The notes under the pieces were generated by a model. That model did no database searches. It was not told the origin of the DNA and was given only the letters and a program-made list of their open reading frames with translations. Below are positions 45,933 through 56,206 of a stretch of 64,000 nt of DNA, piece by piece. Within the stretch, counting starts at the first letter, position 1; each line of letters starts with the position of its first letter. The position numbers and the translations under genes are program-made. Source of the DNA: Bryobacterales bacterium (GTDB lineage: Bacteria; Acidobacteriota; Terriglobia; Bryobacterales; Bryobacteraceae); contig JADKID010000041.1 in the NCBI GenBank assembly GCA_016721425.1, positions 310,001-374,000 on the forward strand. The letters run 5' to 3'.

Positions 45933-47642
45933 ATGTACCCCGCCCTCCTCCTCGCCGCGGAGCCGTCCCGCCTCATTTCCCTCGGTGGCATTGACATCGC
46001 CATCATTGCAATCTACTTCGTCGTTGTCCTCATCATTGGCTTCTACCTGAAAGGGCAGTCATCCACGGGCGAGGACTTCTTCATGGCCGGCCGCGAGATG
46101 ACGGCCTGGATTGCGGGCCTCAGTTTTCTCTCGGCCAACCTCGGCTCCCTGGAATTGATGGGGTGGGCCGCCGCCGCCTATCAGTACGGCATTCTGGCTA
46201 CCCACTGGTATTGGATCGGCGCCATCCCCGCTATGTTGTTCCTCGGCATCGTGATGATGCCGTTCTACTACATCTCCAAGACCCACTCCGTCCCCGGCTA
46301 CCTGCAACTGCGCTTTGGCGAGCCCTCCCGCGCGCTGTCAGCCGTCAGCTTCGGCTTCATGACCGTGCTGATGTCCGGCATCAATATGTACTCCATGGCG
46401 CTGGTGATGAAAGTGGTGCTCGGCTGGGACATCAACTTCTCCATCTGGGTGAGCTCCATTACGGTGGCCATCTATGTGGCGCTGGGCGGCCTGCGCTCGG
46501 CCATCTTCAACGAGGTGCTCCAGTTCATTCTGATCTGGGTGGGCGCGTTGGTGATCCCCATCGTCGGCATGATCGAGGCCGGCGGCTGGGACGGCATGGT
46601 GGCCCGCATTCACCAGAACTTCCCCGGCCAGGATTACACCCACCTCTGGTCCACCATGGGCTCATTCACCGACAATCCGATGGGCATCCACTGGACGGGC
46701 ATCGTGCTCGGCCTCGGCTGGGTGATCAGCTTTGGCTACTGGACCACGGATTTCCTCGTCGTCCAGCGCGTGCTTGCCGCCAAGGATCTGCGCGCCGCCA
46801 AGATGGCGCCCATCATCGGCGCCACGTTCAAGATGTTCGTGCCCGCCATCGTTATCCTGCCCGGCCTGCTGGCTCTCGCGGTGCTGCCCTTCAAGCTCAC
46901 CGGCGAAGACGTCGCGCTGGCCACCGGAGGCCACAGCTACAACGAAGTGCTGCCCATCATGCTGGCCCGCTACTGCGGACCCGGCCTGCTGGGCCTCGGC
47001 ATCACCGCCCTGATCGCCGGCTTCATGAGCGGCATGGCCGGCAACGTCAGCGCCTTCGCGACAGTCTGGACCTACGACATCTACCGGGCATTCTGGAAGA
47101 AGGACGCCGACGACGCCCACTACGTCTCCATGGGCCGCTGGTGCACCATCCTCGGCGTGCTGGTGTCCATCGGCACCGCCTACATGGTGATGGAGTTCAA
47201 GTCCATCATGGATTACGTCCAGGCCCTCTTCAGCTTCTTCATCGCGCCGCTATTTGGCACCGTCATCCTCGGCATGCTTTGGAAACGCGCCACCGGCCCG
47301 GGCGGCTTCTGGGGGCTGCTCAGCGGCACGGTCGCCTCTGTCGCCATGTGGGGGTGGGTCAAGATGGACCCTTCCGCCATCCGCTACATCGCGCTCTCGC
47401 CCAACGCCAAGGATATGGCCGAGAATATGTACCGCGCTCTCTGGTCGTGGCTGATCTGCGTCATCGTCACGGTTGTGGTCAGCCTGCTCACTGAGCCCAA
47501 ACCGGAAAAGGAGCTGGCCGGTCTGGTCTACGGCTGCACGGAGATCCCCTCTGAGGCCCAAGTGCCTATGTATCAGCGGCCCATGTTCTGGGCCGTTATC
47601 GTCATTGTCGTTTTCCTGATTCTGCAGATCATGTTCTGGTAA
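45933..47642 (+). CDS. Sodium:solute symporter (SSS/SLC5 family), probable pentose importer
   Basis: A 569-residue transporter with about 13-14 membrane helices. SSS features: AGREMTAWIAGLSFLSANLG in helix 2, LGGLRSAIFNEVLQFILIW in the helix-6 region and GLITALIAGFMSGMAGNVSA-like helix 8 (read GLGITALIAGFMSGMAGN). AGGAGA lies 12 bases before the ATG. As first gene of an operon with a sugar isomerase and ribulokinase-like kinase, its substrate is probably L-arabinose, L-fucose or a related sugar. The SGLT/PanF resemblance does not settle which. Confidence 0.88.
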   Translation: MYPALLLAAEPSRLISLGGIDIAIIAIYFVVVLIIGFYLKGQSSTGEDFFMAGREMTAWIAGLSFLSANLGSLELMGWAAAAYQYGILATHWYWIGAIPAMLFLGIVMMPFYYISKTHSVPGYLQLRFGEPSRALSAVSFGFMTVLMSGINMYSMALVMKVVLGWDINFSIWVSSITVAIYVALGGLRSAIFNEVLQFILIWVGALVIPIVGMIEAGGWDGMVARIHQNFPGQDYTHLWSTMGSFTDNPMGIHWTGIVLGLGWVISFGYWTTDFLVVQRVLAAKDLRAAKMAPIIGATFKMFVPAIVILPGLLALAVLPFKLTGEDVALATGGHSYNEVLPIMLARYCGPGLLGLGITALIAGFMSGMAGNVSAFATVWTYDIYRAFWKKDADDAHYVSMGRWCTILGVLVSIGTAYMVMEFKSIMDYVQALFSFFIAPLFGTVILGMLWKRATGPGGFWGLLSGTVASVAMWGWVKMDPSAIRYIALSPNAKDMAENMYRALWSWLICVIVTVVVSLLTEPKPEKELAGLVYGCTEIPSEAQVPMYQRPMFWAVIVIVVFLILQIMFW

Positions 47643-47647
47643 CCACC

Positions 47648-47857
47648 ATGCCCAAAAACATCTCCATCTGGTTTTTCACGGGCGCGCTGCTCCTCATCTA
47701 TGGCGTCCTGATTCTGGCCACCGGCGTCTGGGCTCTCTCGCATCCGCCGGAGCATCCGGTGGTGCTGGCCAGCCTCCATATCGATATCTGGTGGGGCGTG
47801 CTCCTGACCCTCATCGGCCTCCTCTACTGCTGGAAATTCGCTCCTGGAAAGGAATAA
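47648..47857 (+). CDS. Small two-helix membrane protein of the pentose operon
   Basis: A 69-residue protein with two hydrophobic helices (WFFTGALLLIYGVLILATGV and WWGVLLTLIGLLYCW) joined by a short His/Pro-rich loop. It sits 5 bases after the symporter stop and 5 before the isomerase ATG, so it is certainly in the operon. It may be an accessory subunit of the symporter; I recognise no named family. Confidence 0.8.
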   Translation: MPKNISIWFFTGALLLIYGVLILATGVWALSHPPEHPVVLASLHIDIWWGVLLTLIGLLYCWKFAPGKE

Positions 47858-47862
47858 TACTC

Positions 47863-49272
47863 ATGGCAAATAAACAGACCTTCGGCGTCATCGTCGGCAA
47901 CCGCGGCTTCTTCCCGGATCACCTGGCCAAGACCGGCCGCGAAGAGATCATTCGTGTGCTGGAAGCCGCCGGCTACGGAGTGGTAGTTCTCTCTCCCGAA
48001 GACACGAAGTACGGCGCGGTGGAGTCCCGCTCGGATTCCCGCAAGTGCGCCGAGCTCTTTGACCGCCACCGCCACGAGATCGACGGCATCATCATCACGC
48101 TGCCCAATTTCGGCGAAGAGCGCGGCCAGGTGGAGGCTCTGCGCGCCGCCGGCCTCAACGTGCCCGTTCTGGTTCAGGCCACGCCCGATCGCGCCGATAA
48201 CATGACCATCGCCGTCCGCCGCGATAGCTTCTGCGGCAAGATGAGCACCTGCAACAATCTCACGCAGTACAAGATCCCGTATTCGCTCACCACGCTGCAC
48301 ACCGAGGCGCTCGATAGCCCCGAGTTCGCCAAGGATCTGGCGTGGTTTGCCGCCGTCTGCCGCGTGGTCAAAGGCCTGCGCAACTGCCGCGTCGGCGCCA
48401 TCGGCGCGCGCCCCACGGCGTTCAATACCGTGCGCTACAGCGAAAAGCTCTTCGAGGGCTCTGGCATCGACGTCGATACGCTCGACCTCAGCGAAGTCTT
48501 CGGCCGCATAGGCCGGCTCAAGGACTCCGACGACGCCGTACAGGCCAAGCTCGCCGAGATCAAGGCGTACGTCTCCACGCACGGCATCACCGAGGACGCG
48601 CTGGTCAAAATGGCCAAGCTCGGCGCGGTGGTCGATGGCTGGATGAAGGACAACGAAATCACGGTGACGGCCGTGCAATGCTGGACCTCGATGGAGGAGT
48701 ATTTCGGCGTTGTGCCCTGCACCATCATGAGCATGATGTCCAACAAGCTCCAGCCCAGCGGCTGCGAAGTGGACGTGCCCGGCGTGGTCGGCATGTACGC
48801 CCTGGCGCTCGCATCGGATTCGCCCAGCGCGCTGCTCGATTGGAATAACAACTACGGCGACGATCCGGATAAGGCCGTCTGCTTCCACTGCTCCAACCTG
48901 CCCAAGCACTTCTTTGAGACGGCACGGATGGACTACCAGGAGATCATCGCCGGCACGGTAGGCAAGCTGAATACGTTCGGCACCATCGTCGGCAAGGTGA
49001 AGGCATCGCCGATGACGTACTTCCGCGTCTCCACTACCGACAGCAAGGGCAAGATCAGCGGCTATCTGGGCGAGGGCGAGTTCACCAGTGATCCGCTGGA
49101 AACGTTCGGCGGCGCGGGCGTGGTGAAGATCCCGAACCTGCAAGGGCTGCTGCGCTTCATCTGTGAGAACGGCTTCGAGCACCACGTGGCGGCCAACCTC
49201 TCCAACGTGGCCGGGGCTGTTTACGAGGCGGGGAAGAACTACCTCGGCTGGGATCTACACTGGCACAAGTAG
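47863..49272 (+). CDS. L-arabinose/L-fucose isomerase family protein
   Basis: A 469-residue isomerase-like enzyme converting an aldose to a ketose. An N-terminal Rossmann-like half (TFGVIVGNRGFFPDHLA; IIITLPNFGEE) is followed by the central domain and a C-terminal metal-binding half with VTAVQCWTSMEEYFG and VPCTIMSMM, the pattern seen in FucI/AraA-like proteins that use Mn2+. The kinase downstream looks like AraB, which favours arabinose to ribulose, but this protein is not a canonical AraA. AAAGGA lies about 10 bases upstream of the ATG. Confidence 0.83.
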   Translation: MANKQTFGVIVGNRGFFPDHLAKTGREEIIRVLEAAGYGVVVLSPEDTKYGAVESRSDSRKCAELFDRHRHEIDGIIITLPNFGEERGQVEALRAAGLNVPVLVQATPDRADNMTIAVRRDSFCGKMSTCNNLTQYKIPYSLTTLHTEALDSPEFAKDLAWFAAVCRVVKGLRNCRVGAIGARPTAFNTVRYSEKLFEGSGIDVDTLDLSEVFGRIGRLKDSDDAVQAKLAEIKAYVSTHGITEDALVKMAKLGAVVDGWMKDNEITVTAVQCWTSMEEYFGVVPCTIMSMMSNKLQPSGCEVDVPGVVGMYALALASDSPSALLDWNNNYGDDPDKAVCFHCSNLPKHFFETARMDYQEIIAGTVGKLNTFGTIVGKVKASPMTYFRVSTTDSKGKISGYLGEGEFTSDPLETFGGAGVVKIPNLQGLLRFICENGFEHHVAANLSNVAGAVYEAGKNYLGWDLHWHK

Positions 49273-49289
49273 TCTGAGTTTCCCGGGGG

Positions 49290-49355
49290 GCGGGCGCCCT
49301 CGCCCGCAGCCGGCCCCCCGGCCGGCTCCACTTCCGGGCGGACGAGGGCGTCCGC
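49290..49355. repeat. Palindromic composite (REP/BIME-like) inside the pentose operon
   Basis: GCGGGCGCCCTCGCCCGC (49290-49307) and GCGGACGAGGGCGTCCGC (49338-49355) are inverted copies; each is itself nearly palindromic, and their two differences are paired so that the palindrome is kept. Between them AGCCGGCC-CCCC-GGCCGGCT (49308-49327) is a perfect 8-bp hairpin. The 155-base gap between isomerase and kinase is far longer than other gaps of the operon. Confidence 0.55.
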
Positions 49356-49427
49356 CGCGGTCCAGGGGGACCGCCCCACGGCAACAACGGATTCAAGTAC
49401 ATTCATACGATCATCCAGGAGTAGCCC

Positions 49428-50978
49428 ATGGCCATCGTAGCCGGAGTTGATTTCGGGACGCTCAGCGTCCGCGTTTCCATCGTTGACAGCGCCCAGGGCC
49501 GCCTCGGCTCCGGCTCCGCCGAATACCCGCTCCACCGCAAGCGCGAAGACCCGGACCACGCCACTCAGAGCCACGCCGATCACATGCGCGCGCTCGCCGA
49601 GGCCACAGCGAAGGCCCTCGCCGCCGCCGGCGTCCCCGGCTCGTCGGTCGAGGCCATCGCCCTGGATACCACCGGCTCCAGCGTCATCCCCGTGGACGCC
49701 CACATGGAGCCGCTCGACGACTACTACCTTTGGTGCGACCACCGCGCCTGGAAAGAGGCCGCCGAGATCACCGCCAAGGCACACGAGCTGCACCTCGAAG
49801 CCATCGAGTGGTGCGGCGGCACTTATTCCAGCGAGTGGGGCTTCTCCAAGCTCCTCCACTGGCTCCGCCATAACCCCGAAAAACGCGGCCGCATGGCCAC
49901 CGCGCTGGAACACTGCGACATGGTGGCCGCCGTCCTTTGCGGCATCACCGATCCCGCCCAGGCCCCGCGCTCCATCTGCGCCATGGGCCACAAATGGATG
50001 TGGAACGCCGGGCTCGGCGGCTTCCCGCCGGAATCGTTCCTCACCGCCGTCGATCCTCTTCTGGCCGGCGTCCGCGAGAAACTCAACGGCCGCTATCAGA
50101 CCTCCGATCAGATCGCCGGCCATCTCTGCAACGAGTGGGCCGCCAAGCTCGGCCTGCCCGCCGGCATCCCCATCCCCGTCGGCGCATTCGATGCCCATTG
50201 GGACGCCATCGGCGCGGGCTGCAACATCGGTGACGTCGTCAACGTCGTCGGCACCTCCACCTGCATGATGGCCATCTCGGACCAGGTCACGCTGGTCCCC
50301 GGCGTCTGCGGCGTGGTGCCCGGCTCCATCCATCCGTTCAAGACCGGCATCGAGGCCGGCCTCTCCGCCACCGGAGACATCTTCGACGCCATCGCCAAGC
50401 GCGCCGGGTCCTCCGTGGGTGCCCTTTCCGAGGGCCTGGAGGCCTATAGGGCGGGTCAGACTGGGCTCCTGCGGTTCTCCTGGGATAACGGCGATCGCAC
50501 CGTCCTGGTCAATCCTGAGCTCAGTGGCATGACCCTGGGCTGGCGTTTGACCCACACTGCGCAGGACGAGCTCTTTGCCGCCATCGAGGGCACCGCTTTC
50601 CACAAACGCATCATCCTGGAGCGCATGGCCGAGCATGGCGTCCCGGTCTCCCGCGTGATCAACGGCGGCGGCATCCCCCAGAAGAATGAAGTGCTCAACC
50701 GCGTCTACGCCAACGTCTTCGGCAAGCCGGTGCTCGTGCCGTCCAGTGAAGTCACCAGCCTTGGCTCCGCCATCTTCGCCTTCCTCGCGGCCGGGACGTT
50801 CCAGACCGTCGAACAGGCCCAGGCCGCTCTCTGCCCCAAGTTCCGCGTGGTGGAGCCGGACGCCAAGTCCAGCGCCGTCTACCAAGAACTGTTCGCCGTC
50901 TACCGCAAGCTCTATTTTTCCTTCGGCGCCGGCGACGAATTGAAAACGTTACGGCGCGTTGCCGCCGAAGCGCGCTAA
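49428..50978 (+). CDS. araB: FGGY carbohydrate kinase, ribulokinase-like
   Basis: A 516-residue sugar kinase. N-terminal nucleotide fold VAGVDFGTLSVRVSIVD, ALDTTGSSVIPVDAHMEPL, sugar-binding DDYYLWCDHRAW, C-terminal GTSTCMMAISDQ and NGGGIPQKNEVLNRVYANVF, all in the ribulokinase (AraB) pattern rather than the xylulokinase one. It phosphorylates the ketopentose made by the preceding isomerase, feeding L-ribulose 5-phosphate to the pentose phosphate pathway. An epimerase (AraD) is not in the window. GGAG precedes the ATG. Confidence 0.88.
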   Translation: MAIVAGVDFGTLSVRVSIVDSAQGRLGSGSAEYPLHRKREDPDHATQSHADHMRALAEATAKALAAAGVPGSSVEAIALDTTGSSVIPVDAHMEPLDDYYLWCDHRAWKEAAEITAKAHELHLEAIEWCGGTYSSEWGFSKLLHWLRHNPEKRGRMATALEHCDMVAAVLCGITDPAQAPRSICAMGHKWMWNAGLGGFPPESFLTAVDPLLAGVREKLNGRYQTSDQIAGHLCNEWAAKLGLPAGIPIPVGAFDAHWDAIGAGCNIGDVVNVVGTSTCMMAISDQVTLVPGVCGVVPGSIHPFKTGIEAGLSATGDIFDAIAKRAGSSVGALSEGLEAYRAGQTGLLRFSWDNGDRTVLVNPELSGMTLGWRLTHTAQDELFAAIEGTAFHKRIILERMAEHGVPVSRVINGGGIPQKNEVLNRVYANVFGKPVLVPSSEVTSLGSAIFAFLAAGTFQTVEQAQAALCPKFRVVEPDAKSSAVYQELFAVYRKLYFSFGAGDELKTLRRVAAEAR

Positions 50979-50982
50979 AATA

Positions 50983-51009
50983 CGGCTCACGGAGATCTCC
51001 GATGAGCCG
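50983..51009 (+). promoter_or_regulatory. Hairpin covering ribosome site and start codon of tricorn protease 2
   Basis: CGGCTCACGGA and TCCGATGAGCCG pair over 11 bp with one bulged base around GATC. The GGAG ribosome site (50991-50994) and the ATG (51002-51004) both fall within the stem, so translation may depend on the hairpin opening. The core CGGAGATCTCCG is a perfect palindrome. Confidence 0.5.
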
Positions 51010-54000
51010 AATTGTCATCCTACTTGTCTGCCTTTTGACTGCCGCCACTGGCCTGTTTGCCCAGGCCGCGCCACCATTGCTAGCCCGCGATCCGGCGCTC
51101 AGCCAGACCCAGATTGTCTTTGTCTTTGCCGGCGATCTGTGGATCGTCGCCCGCTCCGGCGGCGAGGCCAAGCGGCTTACTGCCGGCGTCGGCGCCGAGT
51201 CCGCGCCGAGCTTCTCCCCGGACGGCAAGTGGGTGGCCTTCACGGGCCAGTACGACGGCAACACGGATGTGTTCGTCGTCAGCGCCGAGGGCGGCGTACC
51301 GCGGCGCCTCACCTGGCACCCCGATGATGACCTCGCCGTTGGCTGGACCCCGGACGGGAAGAAGATCCTCTTCACGTCTACCCGCAACAGCTACTCCCGC
51401 TTCCAGCAGCTCTATCTGGTTTCTCTCGATGGTGGTCTCGAAGAAGGGCTCCCCCTGCCCATCGCCTATGAGGGCAGTTTCTCCCCCGATTCCGCCCGCA
51501 TCGCCTACGTCCCTATGCGCCGCGCCTTCCAGGCATGGAAGCGCTACCGTGGCGGCACCACCACGCCCATCTGGATCGCTTCCCTCGCCGATAGCAAGAT
51601 CGAGCGGGTCCCGCGTGACAATTCCAACGACTACTGCCCCATGTGGGCCGGCGACAAGGTCTATTTCCTCAGCGATCGCAACGGCCCGGTTGCCCTCTTC
51701 GCCTACGACACCAAATCCAAGAAGGTGACCCAGGCCGCCGCCAACACCGGCTTCGATTTCAAGTCCGCCAAGGCTGGCCCCGGCGGTATCGTGGTCGAGC
51801 AGTTCGGCCAGTTGCACCTCTTCGATCTCAAGAGCGGCAAGCTCGCGCCAGTCCAAATCACTCTGAACGGCGATATGCCGGAGGTCCGCCCCAAGCTGGT
51901 CAACGTGGCCCGCCGCCTCTCCAGCGCGCAGATCTCCCCCACCGGCGCCCGCGCCCTCTTTGAAGCGCGGGGCGAGATCCTCACCGTGCCCGCCGAAAAA
52001 GGCGATACCCGCAATCTCACAGCCACCCCCGGCGTGATGGAGCGCTTCCCGCGCTGGTCGCCCGACGGCAAGTGGATCAGCTACTTTTCCGACGCCTCCG
52101 GCGAGTATGAGCTCCACATCAAAGACTCCCTCGGCACGGGCGAGGCTACGAAGATCCGCCTCGAAGACAAGCCCACTTTCTACATGGCGCCGAACTGGTC
52201 GCCCGACAGCAAGAAGATCGCCTATCTCGATGCGCACCTCCAAACCTGGTACGTCGACGTCGAGCAGAAAAAGCCCGTTCTGGTGGACAAGGATCGCTAC
52301 CTGGGCAGCGATCGCAGCCCCGTTTGGTCCCCGGATAGCAAGTGGCTCGCCTATTCCAAGAGGCTGGCAAACTACCTCGGCGCCATCTTCGTTTACTCAC
52401 TCGACACCGCTAAGGCCACCCAGCTCACTGACGGCATGAGCGACGCCCGCCATCCCGTTTTCGACAAGGATGGCAAGTACCTCTATTTCACGGCCAGCAC
52501 CGACGCCGGTCCCACGATGGAGCCGGACATCCAAAGCGCCGCCCGGACCGCCACGCGCAGCGTCTATCTCGCCGTTCTCTCCAAAGACGACGAGTCGCCC
52601 TTTAAGCCGGAAAGCGACGAGGAGAGGGCGCCCGAGAAGAAGCCCGAGCCCAAAGACGACAAGAAGTCCGAAGCCAAGCCCGAGCCCAAGGCTGCCGAAG
52701 TCAAAATCGACTTTGACAGTATTGGTCAGCGTATCCTGGCCATGCCGCTCCCCCCGCGCCGCTACGTCAGCCTGCGCACCGGCAAGGCTGGCATCCTCTT
52801 CGCTCTGGAGCAAGGCAACAACGCCCCGGGGCTCAATGTCCATCGCCACGATTTGAAGCTCCGCAAGAGCGACGTCGCTGTCAGCGGTGTCCGCTTCTTT
52901 GACATCTCGGCGAATGGTGAGAAAACGCTTACCGCCCAGGCCGAGAGCTGGTCCATCCAACCGCTCAGGCCGCTCGTTGCCGGTCCCGCCGCGCCCACTC
53001 CGCCCCCGCCAGTTGCTCCGCCTGCCTCCGCGCTGAAGACCGCCTCCATCGAAGTGAAAACCGACCCTCGTGCCGAGTGGAAAGCGATGTTCTACGACGC
53101 CTGGCGCATCCAGCGCGAGTTCTTCTACGATCCCAAACTCCACGGGCTCGACCTCGCCGCCACCATCAAAAAGTATGAGCCCTTCCTCGGTGGCGTCATG
53201 GCTCGCCGCGATCTCAACTACGTCTTCGCCGACATGATGGGCGAAGTCACGGCCGGACACCTGGGCGTGGGCGGCGGTGATCAGCCCGACGTCAAGACTG
53301 TCCCCACCGGCCTGCTCGGCTGCGACTACAAGATCGAAAATGGCCGCTACCGCTTCGCCAAAATCTACGACGGTGAAAACTGGAACCCCGATCTGAAAGC
53401 ACCGCTCACTCAACCCGGTCTCAACGTGCTCAGCGGCGAATACCTCCTCGCCGTCAATGGCCGCGAACTCCGTGCCGCCGATAACGTCTACAGCTTTTTC
53501 GAAGCAACCTCGGGCAAGAACACCCTGCTCAAAGTAGGCCCCAACCCTGATGGCTCATCCTCCCGCGACATCACTGTCGTGCCCGTCCCCAATGAGTCCC
53601 GCCTTCGCAACCTCGCCTGGATCGAGGAGAACCGCCGCAAGGTGGACAAGCTGAGCAACGGCCGCGTCGCTTACGTCTACATGCCCGATACTTCGTTTGG
53701 CGGTCTCACCTCCTTCAACCGCTACTTCTACGCGCAGGTGGGCAAGGAAGGCGTCATCATCGACGAGCGCTTCAACGGCGGCGGTGCGCTCGCGACCGAC
53801 ATCATCGAGGTGCTCAGCCGCAAGCGCATGAGCGCGGTGGCCACCCGCGACGGCGCAGACGAAGTGCAGCCACAGGGCGCTATCTTTGGGCCCAAAGTCA
53901 TGATCATCAACGAGTTCGCCGGCTCTGGCGGAGACGCCATGCCAAACTATTTCCGCCGCGCCAACGTGGGCAAGCTGGTGGGCAAGCGCACCTGGGGCGG

Positions 54001-54268
54001 GCTCATCGGCCGCGCCGGCGCGCCCCCACTGATGGATGGCGGATTCGTCACCGCGCCCAGTTCCGGTGTCTGGGGTCCCGATAGCCAGTGGGACGCCGAA
54101 AACGTCGGCATTCCCGCTGATGTCGAGATCGAGCACGACCCCGAACTCGTCCGCCTCGGCAGAGACCCCCAACTGGAAAAGGCAGTGGAACTGGTCCTCG
54201 CGGAATTGGGGAAGAATCCGGTCACACTGCCCAAACGGCCCGCCTACCCGAACTACCACAAGAAATAG
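51002..54268 (+). CDS. Tricorn-like S41 family secreted protease 2
   Basis: A 1088-residue paralogue of the protein at 4702-7932, with the same order: signal peptide (ending LFAQA), propeller blades with WSPDGK/WSPDSK repeats (about 25-540), a Lys/Glu/Pro linker (about 540-570), helical core, PDZ-like part and S41 domain with predicted nucleophile S975 in NEFAGSGGDAMPN. Both proteins end in a YPNYHK-like tail. It lies 23 bases after the kinase stop and may be read from the pentose operon, but a hairpin at its start suggests separate control. Confidence 0.92.
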   Translation: MSRIVILLVCLLTAATGLFAQAAPPLLARDPALSQTQIVFVFAGDLWIVARSGGEAKRLTAGVGAESAPSFSPDGKWVAFTGQYDGNTDVFVVSAEGGVPRRLTWHPDDDLAVGWTPDGKKILFTSTRNSYSRFQQLYLVSLDGGLEEGLPLPIAYEGSFSPDSARIAYVPMRRAFQAWKRYRGGTTTPIWIASLADSKIERVPRDNSNDYCPMWAGDKVYFLSDRNGPVALFAYDTKSKKVTQAAANTGFDFKSAKAGPGGIVVEQFGQLHLFDLKSGKLAPVQITLNGDMPEVRPKLVNVARRLSSAQISPTGARALFEARGEILTVPAEKGDTRNLTATPGVMERFPRWSPDGKWISYFSDASGEYELHIKDSLGTGEATKIRLEDKPTFYMAPNWSPDSKKIAYLDAHLQTWYVDVEQKKPVLVDKDRYLGSDRSPVWSPDSKWLAYSKRLANYLGAIFVYSLDTAKATQLTDGMSDARHPVFDKDGKYLYFTASTDAGPTMEPDIQSAARTATRSVYLAVLSKDDESPFKPESDEERAPEKKPEPKDDKKSEAKPEPKAAEVKIDFDSIGQRILAMPLPPRRYVSLRTGKAGILFALEQGNNAPGLNVHRHDLKLRKSDVAVSGVRFFDISANGEKTLTAQAESWSIQPLRPLVAGPAAPTPPPPVAPPASALKTASIEVKTDPRAEWKAMFYDAWRIQREFFYDPKLHGLDLAATIKKYEPFLGGVMARRDLNYVFADMMGEVTAGHLGVGGGDQPDVKTVPTGLLGCDYKIENGRYRFAKIYDGENWNPDLKAPLTQPGLNVLSGEYLLAVNGRELRAADNVYSFFEATSGKNTLLKVGPNPDGSSSRDITVVPVPNESRLRNLAWIEENRRKVDKLSNGRVAYVYMPDTSFGGLTSFNRYFYAQVGKEGVIIDERFNGGGALATDIIEVLSRKRMSAVATRDGADEVQPQGAIFGPKVMIINEFAGSGGDAMPNYFRRANVGKLVGKRTWGGLIGRAGAPPLMDGGFVTAPSSGVWGPDSQWDAENVGIPADVEIEHDPELVRLGRDPQLEKAVELVLAELGKNPVTLPKRPAYPNYHKK

Positions 54269-54308
54269 GCGCCCCTCCGACAGATTCCACCCCAATCTAT
54301 CCGAAACT

Positions 54309-54324
54309 CCCCCGAATGCGGGGG
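54309..54324 (+). terminator. Short GC hairpin, possible weak terminator
   Basis: CCCCCG-AATG-CGGGGG, a perfect 6-bp stem with a 4-base loop, 40 bases past the protease stop and 11 before the next ATG. No T tract follows, so termination is doubtful. Confidence 0.3.
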
Positions 54325-54335
54325 GGTGTTAGGAT

Positions 54336-55274
54336 ATGAGGGACGTTTCTGTGATGAAGATTCTCGTAGCCGACGACAGCCTGGTAATGCGCAGGCTTCT
54401 CGAGTCCATCATTGACGCCTGGGGGTACGAAGTCCTCAGCGCCAGGGATGGCGGAGAGGCGTGGGCCGTGCTGTCTCAGCCCGACGCCCCCCAGATCGCA
54501 ATTCTGGACTGGATGATGCCTGTCTATACCGGTCTGGAACTCTGCGCCATGGTGCGCGAACTGCGCCGCAAGAGTTACACGTATCTCATCCTTCTCACCT
54601 CCCGGGGCCTCCGCCAGGACATCGTGGAAGGGCTCAGCGCGGGCGCCGACGATTACGTCGTCAAGCCGTTCGAAAAACAAGAACTCGAGGTCCGCCTCCG
54701 TGCCGGACGCCGCATCATCGATCTCCAGGCTGAACTCGTAGCCGCCCAGGCGGCGCTCATGGAGCAGGCCACCCGCGATGCCTTAACGAAAATCTGGAAC
54801 CGCGCGTCCATTCTGGAGGCGCTCGATCGCGAGGTGATCCGCTCCCAACGTGAGAAACGCGGATTGGGCGTTCTCATGATCGATCTCGATCACTTCAAGC
54901 TCATCAATGACAGCTACGGACACCAGGCCGGCGACGAAGCCCTGCGCGAAACCGCCCGGCGGATGCAGGCCGCCATCCGTCCCTATGACTCCCTCGGCCG
55001 GTATGGCGGCGAGGAGTTTCTCATGGTCGTGCCAGGGTGCGACGACTTCTGCCTCTCGGCCCACGCCGAGCGCCTCCGCCTGGTGATGGAGAGCGAGACC
55101 TTCGTTGTAGCTGGCCAGGAGGTTCGCCTCACCGCCAGCTTCGGCGCCAGCTCTACTTCGTCCGGCGCGGAAACTTCGGCCGAAGAGCTCATTCGCTCGG
55201 CCGACGCTGCTCTCTACGAGGCCAAGCGGGCCGGCCGCAATCGCGTGGTCATGGCTGAGCCGCTCACCAAGTAG
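54336..55274 (+). CDS. PleD-like response regulator diguanylate cyclase
   Basis: A 312-residue enzyme making cyclic di-GMP. Receiver domain (about 7-125) with phospho-acceptor in AILDWMMPVYTG and KPFEKQEL, a short helical linker, and a GGDEF domain (about 150-308) with active site RYGGEEFL. The inhibitory I-site RxxD (RPYD) sits five residues before GGEEF, so product feedback is likely. ATG 54354 (giving MKILVADDS) with GAGGGA upstream is an alternative start. No effector domain is nearby. Confidence 0.92.
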   Translation: MRDVSVMKILVADDSLVMRRLLESIIDAWGYEVLSARDGGEAWAVLSQPDAPQIAILDWMMPVYTGLELCAMVRELRRKSYTYLILLTSRGLRQDIVEGLSAGADDYVVKPFEKQELEVRLRAGRRIIDLQAELVAAQAALMEQATRDALTKIWNRASILEALDREVIRSQREKRGLGVLMIDLDHFKLINDSYGHQAGDEALRETARRMQAAIRPYDSLGRYGGEEFLMVVPGCDDFCLSAHAERLRLVMESETFVVAGQEVRLTASFGASSTSSGAETSAEELIRSADAALYEAKRAGRNRVVMAEPLTK

Positions 55275-55280
55275 CGCCGG

Positions 55281-55299
55281 CGGGGCGTCTGCCGCCCCG
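55281..55299. terminator. Hairpin between convergent genes
   Basis: CGGGGCG and CGCCCCG form a perfect 7-bp stem with a 5-base loop in the 51-base gap between the diguanylate cyclase and the convergent isomerase gene. No T tract; it could serve both strands or be a simple barrier. Confidence 0.45.
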
Positions 55300-55325
55300 T
55301 GCGCCAGCCGTTCCGGTCTGCTTCC

Positions 55326-56165
<840 letters not shown>

Positions 56166-56206
56166 GCGTATCAGACTACCAGAGCAAGCGATACGATGAA
56201 TAGGCA

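Noticed and set aside
56178..56195. GCAAGCGATACG as a third LacI-type site between the TIM-barrel gene and mscS
   Set aside because: Only one half-site matches and the second arm does not mirror it; likely chance.
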